Positions 1-9,073 of a DNA stretch of 64,000 nt are shown here, piece after piece. Positions within the stretch are counted from its first letter, which is position 1; each line of letters begins with the position of its first letter. Origin of the DNA: Gracilibacillus caseinilyticus (GTDB taxonomy: Bacteria > Bacillota > Bacilli > Bacillales > Amphibacillaceae); NCBI RefSeq assembly GCF_022919115.1, contig NZ_CP095072.1, positions 1,612,001 through 1,676,000 on the forward strand, given 5' to 3'. The position numbers and the translations under genes are program-made. The notes under the pieces are model-generated. The model had not been told where the DNA came from. It searched no databases and saw nothing but the letters and a program-made list of their open reading frames with translations.

Positions 1-594
1 GTGTTGTTACAATCAAAACTTTTAAATATCAGAGGATTCTATCGAGTTTCTTTTTTTACACCTGCCGTTACTTCATTGGTAGCTGCGTCGATTATATTTA
101 TCTTGCTCTTAAATACTGATTATGGTCTTGTCAATTATATTTTGACATCGTTAGGGATGGAACGTGTTCCGTGGCTGAGTGATGGGATTTGGGCAAAGAT
201 TTCGTTAATTATGGTAACCACGTGGCGATGGACTGGATACAACATGGTCATTCTGCTTGCTGGATTGCAGAACATTTCTAATGATCTATACGAAGCAGCC
301 AGTATTGATGGAGCAAGCAGTATCAAAAAGTTTTTTCATATTACGATTCCGCAGTTAAAGCCTGTTTTGTTATTTTGTTTTGTGTTATCCACGATCGGAT
401 CGTTTCAGTTATTTGATGAACCGTATAACTTAACAGGTGGGGGACCTAATAATGCCACGCTGACGATCACCTATTATTTATATAACCAAGGTTTTGGCTA
501 TTTTGATTTTGGTTATGCATCTGCTATTGCATATGTGATTGTGTTGTTTATTGCTGTGCTATCGTGGCTTCAATTTAAGGTGGTGAAAGAATAA
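1..594 (+). CDS. Sugar ABC transporter permease, MalF/UgpA type (5' end outside window)
   Basis: This is the C-terminal two thirds of an inner-membrane permease of a carbohydrate ABC importer. The visible part has about five hydrophobic segments and the permease EAA loop (EAASIDGA, then the IPQLKP end) at residues 97-120, where the ATPase docks. The family is normally about 290-300 residues, so roughly 95 residues lie before base 1 and the GTG at base 1 is not a start. Its stop overlaps the start of the next permease (TAATG), which shows translational coupling. With the GH42 beta-galactosidase downstream, the likely cargo is a galactose-containing oligosaccharide; the binding protein must lie upstream of the window. 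Confidence 0.9.
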   Translation: MLLQSKLLNIRGFYRVSFFTPAVTSLVAASIIFILLLNTDYGLVNYILTSLGMERVPWLSDGIWAKISLIMVTTWRWTGYNMVILLAGLQNISNDLYEAASIDGASSIKKFFHITIPQLKPVLLFCFVLSTIGSFQLFDEPYNLTGGGPNNATLTITYYLYNQGFGYFDFGYASAIAYVIVLFIAVLSWLQFKVVKE

Positions 595-1418
595 TGAATA
601 ATATCTATGTAAAAAAATCATTATTGCATTTTATTCTGATTGTAGGTGTTGTGATTTCTTTAGGGCCTTTTTATTGGATGATTGTAGGAGCGACGAATCC
701 ATCAGGTGAAGTGTTAAGCTTTCCTCCCACGATCGTACCTGGAAATTATCTGATTGAAAATCTCAAGAACTTAAGCGAAGCTATTCCAATTCTCAAAGCT
801 TTGTTCAACTCTGCCTTGATAGCTGTTTTTTTTGTTGGAGCTAGTTTGCTTGTTTGTTCGGCAGCTGGCTATGCATTTGCAAAATTTAAGTTTAAAGGAA
901 GTAATGTGATTTTTTCTAGCTTCTTATTGGCGATGATGATTCCTTACCAGGCAACCATCATTCCGCTCTTTCAAATCTTTGGTGCATTGGACTGGATTAA
1001 TACTTATCAAGCTGTTATTTTGCCGCAAATCTGTTATCCATTTGCGATCTTCTTAATCAGACAGAATATGAAGGGTATCCCAGATTCTATGATTGAAGCA
1101 GCTAGAATTGATGGCGCAGGGGAGATCAGCATCTTTTTTAAATTAGCATTACCAACCATGAAGCCGGCACTAGCTGCAGTGGGCATTTTTTTATTCACAC
1201 ATCAATGGAATAATTTTATGTGGCCCCTAATTGTCATGACATCAAGTGATAAGTATACATTACCTGTTGCTTTATCAACGTTAGCAGGATTGAATTCAGT
1301 CGATTACGGGCAATTAATGCTAGGGACAGCTATTTCGGTATTGCCAATTATGGTCGTATTCTTATTCTTGCAGAAGCATTTTGTTTCTGGCATATTAGGT
1401 GGTTCTGTTAAAGAATAA
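594..1418 (+). CDS. Sugar ABC transporter permease, MalG/LacG type
   Basis: This is the second membrane subunit of the same importer, of normal family length (274 residues) with six predicted membrane segments. The EAA loop reads EAARIDGAGEISIFF and ends in LPTMKP, typical of MalG-like CUT1 permeases. The ATG overlaps the previous stop by one base. The next gene begins 43 bases later with its own AAAAGGAG site. CUT1 importers of this kind usually borrow a shared MsmX-type ATPase encoded elsewhere, which would explain why no ATPase gene follows. Substrate assignment (galacto-oligosaccharide) is inferred from the neighbouring beta-galactosidase. Confidence 0.9.
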   Translation: MNNIYVKKSLLHFILIVGVVISLGPFYWMIVGATNPSGEVLSFPPTIVPGNYLIENLKNLSEAIPILKALFNSALIAVFFVGASLLVCSAAGYAFAKFKFKGSNVIFSSFLLAMMIPYQATIIPLFQIFGALDWINTYQAVILPQICYPFAIFLIRQNMKGIPDSMIEAARIDGAGEISIFFKLALPTMKPALAAVGIFLFTHQWNNFMWPLIVMTSSDKYTLPVALSTLAGLNSVDYGQLMLGTAISVLPIMVVFLFLQKHFVSGILGGSVKE

Positions 1419-1461
1419 TGATAATATAGTATTCACTTACTAACGAAAAGGAGCATCAAGT

Positions 1462-3501
1462 ATGAAAGACATTATTAACGAATCAGCAATTACACTAGGA
1501 GTCTGTTACTACCCGGAACATTGGTCAGATGACTTATGGGAAAGCGATTTCGAAAGAATGAAAGCGTTAGGCTTTCGTTATGTCAGAATGGCGGAGTTTG
1601 CCTGGACAATATTTGAGCCCAGTGAAGGAGAATTTGACTTTAGTTTATTTGATAAAGCGATCAATCTAGCTGGAAAGTATGACTTGAAAGTAATTCTTGG
1701 TACACCTACTGCAACACCTCCTGTCTGGTTAACAGAAAAGTATCCGGAAGTTTTAAATGTTTCTCAGGGTGGTATCACTTATCGTCATGGCTCTCGCCGT
1801 CATTATAATTATAACTCTGATAAATATCGTAAACTGTCTGCAAGAATCGTAACGAAAATGGCAAAGCATTACCATAATAATAAAAATGTCGTTGGCTGGC
1901 AAATTGATAATGAAATAAATTGTGAGATTAGCGTGTTTTATTCGGATGCTGACCATGAAAAATTTCGCCAATGGCTGCAGGAGAAATATCAATCCTTGGA
2001 TGCGTTAAATGAAGCTTGGGGTACTGTGTTTTGGAATCAAACGTACACGGATTGGAATCAGGTCTATTTAACAAGACCAACTGTCAATGATTCACAAAAT
2101 CCACATCACGCGCTGGACGAAAAACGCTTTATTTCGGATAGTACCATAGCCTTTGCCAAAATGCAGGCAGATATTATTCGCAGCTATACCAAGCAGCAGT
2201 GGGTAACAACGAATGGTATGTTCGGACATTTGGATAATCACAAATTGACGCAGGATATATTAGATTTCTATGCATATGATTCTTATCCGAATTTTAATAA
2301 AATTATCGAGGATACCTCCGTTAAGCCATTACAGGATCGTAAATGGAGTCTCAACTTAAGTACAGTAAGAAGTCTTGGTGGTCCTTTTGCGATATTTGAA
2401 CAACAGGCAGGTCCTGGTGGCTGGGTCAATCGTATTGAGCAGCCCACTCCTAAACCAGGTCAATTACGATTGTGGACGTATCAGTCCCTTGCCCATGGTG
2501 CAGATATGATCCTCTATTTCCGTTGGAGAACAGCGACGAAAGGTTCTGAAATTTACTGGCATGGCATCAATGATTATCATAATTTACCTAATCGCCGAAT
2601 TGCTGAGATTGAGCAAATAAGTCAAGAAATTCAGAAGATTGGAAACGATTTAATTGGTGCTAGCTACGAAGCCAATGTGGGCATTTTGACTGATTATGAT
2701 AATGAATGGGATGGAGAAGAGGATGTTTGGTATGGTTCATTTCTAAGTAAGAGCAAAGAGGCATGGTTCAAAGCCTTCCAATATAATCATATTCCAGTAG
2801 ATATTTATGATCTGCGTGAAACAACAACGCTTGAAGAATTAGCAAAATATCAAGTACTAGTGTATCCACATGCTGCTATATTGACAGAAAAAACAGCTGC
2901 ATTGCTGGAGGAATATGTGGTACAAGGTGGTAAGATAGTCTTTGGCTGCCGCACAGGATACAAGGACAAAACAGGTCAGCCATATATGATGGCTTTTCCT
3001 GGTTATATTAAAGACCTAGTCGGAGTCACAGTGGAAGATTATACATTGCTGAACAGTTTGCAACCGGCACCTACAGTACAGCTGTTTGGCCGGGAAAAAA
3101 TCGAAGTTCATGGATTCAATGAAGTGTTGCACAAAGAAAAAGATGATGTAGCGTTCCTGGGTTATTACGGCAATGCCTATTATGCCAACAAACCAGCCTT
3201 GGCACGTAGAAGTCATGGAAAAGGCAGCGCCTATTATTTTGGTGGAGTATTTGATTTCGAGGTTGCGAACGCCATTTTAGAGGATTTGAATGTAACGGAT
3301 TATCGTAATGAATTTGATCTTACCGATAGTGTGGAGCTTGCAGTACGTAAGAAAAAAGATAAGACTTATTATCTGCTGTTAAATTTTGTGGATAGCAAAC
3401 AACATGTATATTTGAAGAGAAGTATGCGTGATTTGATTAGTGGAAAGCAATTAAGTGGTGAAATAGAAATAGATGGGTATGATGTGTTTATTTTGGAATA
3501 G
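1462..3501 (+). CDS. Beta-galactosidase, glycoside hydrolase family 42
   Basis: This is a cytoplasmic retaining beta-galactosidase of 679 residues, full length for GH42 and without a signal peptide. The N-terminal TIM barrel starts with GVCYYPEHW. The acid/base is Glu151 in the WQIDNE motif and the nucleophile is Glu313 in IFEQQAGPGGW. A trimerisation (flavodoxin-like) domain and a C-terminal beta domain follow. The cysteine cluster that binds zinc in several GH42 enzymes is absent: the HY-N-YNS and NEINCEISVFYSD segments keep only one cysteine. The gene closes the sugar importer operon and is followed by an intrinsic terminator, so it probably splits the imported galactoside inside the cell. 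The start ATG has AAAAGGAG 8 bases upstream. Confidence 0.93.
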   Translation: MKDIINESAITLGVCYYPEHWSDDLWESDFERMKALGFRYVRMAEFAWTIFEPSEGEFDFSLFDKAINLAGKYDLKVILGTPTATPPVWLTEKYPEVLNVSQGGITYRHGSRRHYNYNSDKYRKLSARIVTKMAKHYHNNKNVVGWQIDNEINCEISVFYSDADHEKFRQWLQEKYQSLDALNEAWGTVFWNQTYTDWNQVYLTRPTVNDSQNPHHALDEKRFISDSTIAFAKMQADIIRSYTKQQWVTTNGMFGHLDNHKLTQDILDFYAYDSYPNFNKIIEDTSVKPLQDRKWSLNLSTVRSLGGPFAIFEQQAGPGGWVNRIEQPTPKPGQLRLWTYQSLAHGADMILYFRWRTATKGSEIYWHGINDYHNLPNRRIAEIEQISQEIQKIGNDLIGASYEANVGILTDYDNEWDGEEDVWYGSFLSKSKEAWFKAFQYNHIPVDIYDLRETTTLEELAKYQVLVYPHAAILTEKTAALLEEYVVQGGKIVFGCRTGYKDKTGQPYMMAFPGYIKDLVGVTVEDYTLLNSLQPAPTVQLFGREKIEVHGFNEVLHKEKDDVAFLGYYGNAYYANKPALARRSHGKGSAYYFGGVFDFEVANAILEDLNVTDYRNEFDLTDSVELAVRKKKDKTYYLLLNFVDSKQHVYLKRSMRDLISGKQLSGEIEIDGYDVFILE

Positions 3502-3509
3502 ATAGGGGG

Positions 3510-3531
3510 AGGCGCTTTGATAAGAGCGCCT
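3510..3531 (+). terminator. Intrinsic terminator after the beta-galactosidase gene
   Basis: AGGCGCT and AGCGCCT form a perfect 7-bp stem around an 8-base loop, followed by TTTCAACTATTTGTTT. It lies 9 bases after the stop codon and ends the sugar importer operon. Confidence 0.8.
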
Positions 3532-3605
3532 TTCAACTATTTGTTTATTTTACAAATGTATATATTTCATCGATCGTTTTGGGCTTGTCAAGAAAAGTGT
3601 GTAAG

Positions 3606-4844
3606 TTATTCTAAATACTTTAATACACGATCCTTTAGATGGTCATGAATTAACAACTGGTTCATCACCATGGCCCATTGCTGAATATGGCCACCTTTCC
3701 ATTTATCTTCTAATTCTTTCGTTCGTAAATATAGTACTTTTAATAGGGCATTCTCGTCTGGGAATGCTCCTTTTTGGGTAACTTTACGATAGCTTGAGTG
3801 AACACTTTCTACGGCATTTGTTGTATACATGATTTTACGAATCGCACTACCGTAATCAAAAAGCTGTTCTACATGAGAGAAATGGCGCTTCCAGACATCA
3901 ATGGCTCCAGGGTAAGAAGACCATTGTTGTTGAAAGTTTTCAAAGGCGCTGCGACAAGCTTTTAGGCTGGATGCGGCATATACTTTTCGTAAAGCAGCTG
4001 TGAAGGGTTTGTAATCCTTACTTGGTACATATTTAAGGGAATTTCGAATAAGGTGAACGATACATCGTTGGACCGTTACGGATGGGAATATGACACGAGC
4101 ACCTTCTTCTAGACCAGTTACGCCATCGATAGAGAGAAAGAAAATATCTTCTACTCCTCTCGATTTAATCTCATCAAAGATTTGCATCCATTTATGCTTA
4201 CTTTCCGTTTCATTAAGCCATAAACCTAGTATCTCTTTCTTGCCTTCGATGGTGTATCCAAGCATGGTATAGACTGCGTATTTCTTCGTTTCATAATCAT
4301 TACGAACAGTCGCGTAAAGGCAGTCCACAAAGACAAAAGGATAACAAGGCTGTAAGGGTCTTGTTTGCCATTCTTCTAATTCTGTCAGTACATGGTCCGT
4401 CATGTTAGATACCATTTCATGAGACACAGAAAATCCATAAATATCTTCAATAGTAGAGGATATATCCCTCTGAGACATACCACGGGCGTACATGGCAATG
4501 ACTTTGTTTTCAATGGCGGAGACATCTCGCTGACGTTTGGGAATGACTTGTGGTTCGAATGAGCCGTCTCGATCTCTTGGCACTTCTAATTCTACTTCTC
4601 CAGTGGATGTTTTGATGGTTTTCTTTCCATATCCATTCCGTCTGTTTACCGTGCTTTTTTGCCCTTTTTCATTGGAGGAATATCCTAAGTGATGGTCCAT
4701 TTCACCTTTTAACATCGTCTCAAACATAGGTCCAAATATGTCTTTTAGTGCATGTTGCATATCTTCTACTGTTTCAGGTTGATACTGTTCAATGATCTTG
4801 TTAGCTAATTCTACGGAGTTAGGATCTCTTTTCGGTTTCCCCAT
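3606..4844 (-). CDS. IS256-family transposase (mutator type)
   Basis: The product is a 412-residue DDE transposase that cuts and moves its own IS. The likely catalytic triad is Asp174 (FVDCLY), Asp240 (LSIDGVTG) and Glu346 (NAVES), with the IS256/Mutator signature RCIVHLIRNSLKYV between the second Asp and the Glu. The N-terminal part (HHLGYSSNEKGQKSTVNRRNG) is the usual end-binding region. The length is normal, there is no frameshift, and all catalytic positions are present, so the enzyme is probably active. The ATG at 4844 follows an AAAGGGGGG ribosome binding stretch. Confidence 0.95.
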   Translation of the reverse strand: MGKPKRDPNSVELANKIIEQYQPETVEDMQHALKDIFGPMFETMLKGEMDHHLGYSSNEKGQKSTVNRRNGYGKKTIKTSTGEVELEVPRDRDGSFEPQVIPKRQRDVSAIENKVIAMYARGMSQRDISSTIEDIYGFSVSHEMVSNMTDHVLTELEEWQTRPLQPCYPFVFVDCLYATVRNDYETKKYAVYTMLGYTIEGKKEILGLWLNETESKHKWMQIFDEIKSRGVEDIFFLSIDGVTGLEEGARVIFPSVTVQRCIVHLIRNSLKYVPSKDYKPFTAALRKVYAASSLKACRSAFENFQQQWSSYPGAIDVWKRHFSHVEQLFDYGSAIRKIMYTTNAVESVHSSYRKVTQKGAFPDENALLKVLYLRTKELEDKWKGGHIQQWAMVMNQLLIHDHLKDRVLKYLE

Positions 4845-4888
4845 GTAAAACCCCCCTTTAGCTTTATACTTATTATTCTAACAAACAA

Positions 4889-4937
4889 AAAACTGTGTGA
4901 GTAAGAAACCGTACGCATTTCTTACTTACACAGTTTA
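4889..4937. other. Long stem-loop in the right end of the IS
   Basis: About 20 bases (4889-4908) pair with 4918-4937 around a 9-base loop, with a single G-T type mismatch. It sits between the IS end and the transposase start. Such hairpins upstream of transposase genes can sequester the start or absorb transcripts coming from outside; here that role is inference. Confidence 0.6.
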
Positions 4938-5240
4938 TATTACACTCCCATCGTTTTTAATTCTAAAACTTGATCAATTAACTGGTTTAGTGTTTCCTCA
5001 TCCTGTTTGTATAACTTTTTTTCCAGGTCATCAGGGGTGGTATCTACCTGTTTATTAATTAATTTTATAGCCACCTGAGCTAATGTTTGTTTTTTTCCTT
5101 CTCTTTTTCCTTCCTCTCAAAGCATATTTGCAATGGACATGGGTATTTTGCTTCCTTCTGGAAAATAGTCATCTATAAAATTTATCATATCATGAAAATG
5201 CTGATTTGTAAGCTTGCGATCTAATCTTAATATACACAGT

Positions 5241-5380
5241 GTTTATTTCATCATGGCACTAATTGTCCGTTATCCCCCGTTTCAAACTTAAATCGTTACA
5301 TATTGCAAGAAAGACGTGAGGATAACGGATTTTGCTAATTACAGTTTGGAGAAGCTAACCTCCGCTGTTAGAATACAATT
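5241..5380. other. Short gap with a 10-bp inverted repeat
   Basis: No gene is visible. TCCGTTATCC at 5266-5275 pairs with GGATAACGGA at 5320-5329 over a 44-base spacer. Near the binding-protein gene, CTAACCTCCGCTGTTAG (5355-5371) can form a short hairpin that could be a weak terminator for the leftward operon. Confidence 0.4.
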
Positions 5381-6418
5381 TTACTCATAAACAGCCGCCT
5401 GAATCTCTTCATCTTCCAAATTCGTTTGATCATACCAATAGAAACCTGTATCAATATTTTCCGGTATCTCTTCACCATTTATGGCACTTACCGCCGCTTT
5501 CACTGTTTCATAGCCTATTCCTTCAGGGTTTTGGGTGATTGCTCCGGCCATCACTCCATCGCTGATGGCATCAATTTGTTGTTTACCTGAATCAAAGCCG
5601 ATAACCGTTACTTGTTCTTCTTTACTTAACTCTCTTACAGCATTAACCACACCTATGGCAGAGCCTTCATTGGAACCATAAATACCAGCAAGATCAGGGT
5701 TTGCCTGCATCATGGTTTTGGCAAGGTTTGTTGACTCTAAATGGTCACCACCACCGTATTGTATATCCACAATCTCAATGTCTGGATATTTCTCCTCCAT
5801 TGTTTCAACAAAACCATCACGTCTTTGGGCACCTGTAACAGATACCTGGTCATGAACGACAAGAGCAATCTTACCTTTCTCACCAATTAACTCAGCCATT
5901 TTATCGGCAGCTAAAGAAGCGGCTGCATAGTTATCAGTGGATGCTGTTGTTAGCGGTATATCACTATCAACACCAGAGTCGAAAGCAATAATTGGAATCC
6001 CTTTTTCATCGGCTTCTTCCAATAATGGAGAGGATGCCTGTGAATCTAATGCTGCAAAACCGATGGCATCTGGTTGTTTATCCAAAACCGCTCGAAGCAT
6101 TTCCATCTGCTTATCAACTTGTGATTCATTCTCTGGTCCTTCAAACGTAATTTTGACATTGAATTCTTCTGCTGCTTTTTCAGCGCCACGTTGAACCGCC
6201 TGCCAAAATTGATGCTGGAATCCTTTAGATATAATGGCGATATACGGCTTGTCAGAGTCTTCATTATTTTCTTCTGCTGCCTTTTCATTTTCTGACGTTT
6301 CTGTACCAGTAGATCCAGTATCATCAGATTCCTTCTCTGCCTCATTACCACATGCTGCCAGCACGAATAAAAGTGATGAAAAAACAATCAGTATAGCTAA
6401 CATAATTCTCTTCTTCAT
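5381..6418 (-). CDS. Sugar ABC transporter substrate-binding lipoprotein (RbsB-like), probably for L-fucose
   Basis: This is an extracellular solute receptor of 345 residues. Residues 1-23 form a lipoprotein signal with lipobox LAAC, so Cys23 anchors it to the membrane. An acidic linker (residues 26-55) leads to a type I periplasmic-binding fold (Peripla_BP_4), starting at PYIAIISKGFQHQFW with two Rossmann lobes, as in RbsB/XylF receptors. It is the last gene of the leftward ATPase-permease-receptor operon. That operon diverges from the fucose catabolic genes and shares operator copies with them. No other fucose transporter is present, so L-fucose (or a stereochemically similar sugar such as D-arabinose) is the inferred ligand. 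Confidence 0.9.
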   Translation of the reverse strand: MKKRIMLAILIVFSSLLFVLAACGNEAEKESDDTGSTGTETSENEKAAEENNEDSDKPYIAIISKGFQHQFWQAVQRGAEKAAEEFNVKITFEGPENESQVDKQMEMLRAVLDKQPDAIGFAALDSQASSPLLEEADEKGIPIIAFDSGVDSDIPLTTASTDNYAAASLAADKMAELIGEKGKIALVVHDQVSVTGAQRRDGFVETMEEKYPDIEIVDIQYGGGDHLESTNLAKTMMQANPDLAGIYGSNEGSAIGVVNAVRELSKEEQVTVIGFDSGKQQIDAISDGVMAGAITQNPEGIGYETVKAAVSAINGEEIPENIDTGFYWYDQTNLEDEEIQAAVYE

Positions 6419-6477
6419 GATTTACTCCCCTTTGCAGATTTTTTTGTATGAATAACTCCTAAAAAGAGTTGATTCCA

Positions 6478-7473
6478 TTAGGTATTCTTTTTCCGTAACA
6501 TATCAAAGTAAACAGCAAGTAAGATGACGAACCCAATCACTACTGTTTGCCATTCCTGAGGGATGGACATGATGCGCAATCCGTTTGTTAGAACGCTCAT
6601 GATTAGAGCACCAATCATTGTTCCAATTAGTGAGCCCTTGCCACCACTTAAAGAAGTTCCGCCAATCACAACAGCTGCAATCGCTTCCAATTCGTACCCC
6701 ATTCCTAGAGCGGGCTGAGCAGAATTTAAACGAGAAGCCATAATAACACCAGCAACCCCTGTGAAACACCCTGCAATCGTATAAATGATCAATTTCCACT
6801 TTTTTACGTTTATTCCCGAGAGCCTCGTTGCTTCTTCATTACTGCCGATCGCAAAGGTATACCGGCCGACAATGGTTTTTGATAATAAAACCCATCCAAT
6901 CAGTACCATAAAAAAGAAAACTAAAATAGCATTAGGAATCGATATGCCTGGAATGATAGAACCTAAAGCAATGGAATTGAAGCCTTCGACATCGCTAAAA
7001 TAAATCGGTGAAGCTCCGGATATAACGAGCGACAAGCCCTCTGCAATCATCATCATTGCTAATGTTGCAATAAAGGGTGGAATACGCAAAATTGACACCG
7101 AAAAACCAGAAATAAAGCCAATACATGCTCCGGACAAAATACCACCGATAATGCCAACCGAGAGAGGTAAGCCTAAATAGACAATGAATACACCTGTCAT
7201 CACAGACGTCAATGTCATCCCTGTACCGATCGATAAATCGATCCCTCCCGTAATGATGACAAAGGTAGTACCTAATGCGAGGATACCGATAACAGTAGTG
7301 GATAACAGAATCCCTTCAATGTTTGACCAATGGAGAAAATTGTCTGACGCAATAGAGAAAAAGATAACTAAAATAATCAAACTGGCAAAGGCAAGAATTT
7401 GTTGTAACGCTCCTGATCCTTTAAAGTACTTCTTCTGAGCAGGTTTGTGAGTATTTGCAATATCTGTGGACAT
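6478..7473 (-). CDS. Sugar ABC transporter permease (RbsC-like)
   Basis: This 331-residue membrane protein belongs to the BPD_transp_2 family used by ribose-type (CUT2) importers. It shows about nine to ten hydrophobic segments and the family stretch GGIDLSIGTGMTLTSV near residue 75, followed by the conserved IGGTSLSGGKGSLIGT region near residue 270 that contacts the ATPase. One permease gene is expected per CUT2 importer because it works as a homodimer. It lies 20 bases after the ATPase gene and 59 bases before the receptor gene, in the same leftward operon. Confidence 0.92.
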   Translation of the reverse strand: MSTDIANTHKPAQKKYFKGSGALQQILAFASLIILVIFFSIASDNFLHWSNIEGILLSTTVIGILALGTTFVIITGGIDLSIGTGMTLTSVMTGVFIVYLGLPLSVGIIGGILSGACIGFISGFSVSILRIPPFIATLAMMMIAEGLSLVISGASPIYFSDVEGFNSIALGSIIPGISIPNAILVFFFMVLIGWVLLSKTIVGRYTFAIGSNEEATRLSGINVKKWKLIIYTIAGCFTGVAGVIMASRLNSAQPALGMGYELEAIAAVVIGGTSLSGGKGSLIGTMIGALIMSVLTNGLRIMSIPQEWQTVVIGFVILLAVYFDMLRKKNT

Positions 7474-7493
7474 TAACTTTCACCCCTTTTTTT

Positions 7494-8984
7494 TTATTGA
7501 TGGCTTGTGGCAAGTTCCATAATATTCTCTTGATTCGCTTCCTTATTTAATAATTCTCCTGTTACGCTCCCTTCGTTCATGACGATAATACGATCGCTCA
7601 ATCGTAAAATTTCGGGCAATTCTGAGGAGATCATAATAATAGACTTACCGGTGCTTACCAGCATTTCTAATAAGTCATAGATTTCTTGTTTTGCACCGAC
7701 ATCAATACCTCTTGTCGGTTCATCGAAAATCAAAATATCACAGTCCTTCAGAAGCCATTTAGCGATTACAACCTTTTGCTGATTCCCTCCAGATAAAAGC
7801 TTTACCGGCTGGTTCACCTTTGGTGTTTTTACCTTTAATCTCGTGACATACTTCTCAGCATCTGAAGATATAGGTGTAGGTTGGACAAAAGCAGCTTTAG
7901 CATAATTTTTCATAGAAGAAAGCACGATATTGTCTTGGACACTCATCTCTAGTAATAAACCCAATTGCTTCCTATCCTCAGATAAATAACCTATTCCATT
8001 CTTTACTGCATCAGCGGGTTGTTTAATTGAAACAGTTTTTCCATTTATCCTGATGTTACCGGTAAAAGGATCTGCTCCAAAAATAGCCCTGGCAATTTCC
8101 GTTCTGCCGGCGCCAACCAACCCTGCGAATCCTAATATTTCCCCTTTATTCAGATGAAAAGATACGTTCTTTAAATAATGATTACTAACATTGTTCACTT
8201 CAAGAACGGTATTTGTATAGATGCTTGGGTCCGACTTTTTTGGTTCAATCGTTACTTCTCTGCCTACCATTAATGAGACGACCTGTTTTATTTCGGTTGT
8301 TTTAGTAGGTAACGTTGTGATATATTCGCCATCTCTCATGACTGTAATTCGGTCTGAAATCCGCTTCAATTCTTCCATGCGATGGGAAATATAGATGATT
8401 CCCACGCCTTCGTTCTTTAACCAGTGAATGATATCGAATAATTTGTCAATTTCCTTATCTGTCAAGGCGGCGGTAGGTTCATCCATTATAAGTATTTTGG
8501 AATCAAAAGATAATGCCTTGGCGATTTCGGCCATTTGTTGTTTGGCAACGGTTAAGTCAGCGATTTTTTTTTTCGGTTGTAAGTCGATGTTTAACTTTTC
8601 AAACAATGCTGCAGCCTGCTGATTTAATTCTTTATTTTTTAAAAAGAAGCGCATCGGATCCCTTGGTTCACGACCGATGAAAATATTTTCGGCAACCGTT
8701 AAATCTGGCATTAGATTTAGTTCCTGGTGGATCATGCTGATACCTAGTTCCTGAGCTTCCCTTGTATGTGATGGCGCGATCTCTTTGCCGTCATACTTGA
8801 TGTAGCCCTGATCCATCTGATAAATGCCGGTAAGTATTTTCATCAAAGTTGATTTTCCTGCACCATTCTCTCCAACCAGCGCCAAAACTTCTCCTTTATT
8901 TAAATCTAATTGCACGTTGGACAATGCTTTTACACCGGGGAAAGATTTATGAACACTATTCATTTCTAGTATTTTTTCTGGCAT
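7494..8984 (-). CDS. Sugar ABC transporter ATP-binding protein, double-domain (RbsA-like)
   Basis: The protein (496 residues) has two fused ABC ATPase domains as in RbsA/AraG/MglA. The first has Walker A GENGAGKST and Walker B ILIMDEPTAAL. The second has the usual degenerate P-loop LVGAGRTE, the signature LSGGNQQK and ILIFDEPTRGID. Three ATG codons stand in a row. The first is only one base from AGGAG (8992-8996); the third, at 8984, is 7 bases away and is therefore the preferred start. It is the first gene of the leftward operon, and its promoter region carries copies of the putative LacI operator. Confidence 0.93.
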   Translation of the reverse strand: MPEKILEMNSVHKSFPGVKALSNVQLDLNKGEVLALVGENGAGKSTLMKILTGIYQMDQGYIKYDGKEIAPSHTREAQELGISMIHQELNLMPDLTVAENIFIGREPRDPMRFFLKNKELNQQAAALFEKLNIDLQPKKKIADLTVAKQQMAEIAKALSFDSKILIMDEPTAALTDKEIDKLFDIIHWLKNEGVGIIYISHRMEELKRISDRITVMRDGEYITTLPTKTTEIKQVVSLMVGREVTIEPKKSDPSIYTNTVLEVNNVSNHYLKNVSFHLNKGEILGFAGLVGAGRTEIARAIFGADPFTGNIRINGKTVSIKQPADAVKNGIGYLSEDRKQLGLLLEMSVQDNIVLSSMKNYAKAAFVQPTPISSDAEKYVTRLKVKTPKVNQPVKLLSGGNQQKVVIAKWLLKDCDILIFDEPTRGIDVGAKQEIYDLLEMLVSTGKSIIMISSELPEILRLSDRIIVMNEGSVTGELLNKEANQENIMELATSHQ

Positions 8985-9019
8985 CATCATACTCCTTTCT
9001 TTTCAATAGTCTGGAATCT

Positions 9020-9033
9020 TTGGTACCGATAAC
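9020..9033. promoter_or_regulatory. Putative LacI-type operator, copy 1
   Basis: TTGGTACCGATAAC lies 36-49 bases before the start of the ABC importer operon. It is a pseudo-palindrome centred on CG, as is usual for LacI-family operators, and recurs twice in this intergenic region. Confidence 0.65.
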
Positions 9034-9073
9034 AAATTTCTTTTGCAACCACTTGTATAAAATAGCGTTTTCA

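Larger units (their letters stand above)
3581..4949 (-). mobile_element. IS256-family insertion sequence, complete
   Basis: The element is 1369 bp. Its ends begin with GGG on both sides and match at about 20 of 28 positions when one end is reverse-complemented; the conserved inner block is TGTGTAAGT. An 8-bp direct repeat ATCGTTTT flanks it at 3573-3580 and 4950-4957, the size expected for IS256-type transposition. Precise removal of the IS plus one repeat restores the Rpn reading frame, which independently confirms the borders. It carries one transposase gene on the minus strand. Confidence 0.9.
3545..5240 (-). pseudogene. Rpn-type nuclease/putative transposase remnant, split by an IS256 element
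   Basis: Reading leftwards from about 5240, the conceptual protein runs through RLDRKLTNQHFHDMINF and SKIPMSIANML, meets an in-frame TGA, then continues with EGKKQTLAQVAIKLINK and LEKKLYKQDEETLNQLID to VLELKT. This is the C-terminal part of the Rpn (recombination-promoting nuclease, PD-(D/E)XK) family. At 4950 the frame enters the IS. After the IS and one copy of the 8-bp duplication are removed, the frame joins exactly to IDEIYTFVK and a stop at 3545-3547. An in-frame TAA just upstream of about 5240 and the lack of the nuclease domain show that the 5' part is gone. The gene is therefore broken three ways: 5' truncation, an internal stop and the IS. Confidence 0.75.

Noticed and set aside
1753..1992. 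Minus-strand frames inside the GH42 gene
   Set aside because: They overlap a well-conserved enzyme gene and show no independent features.
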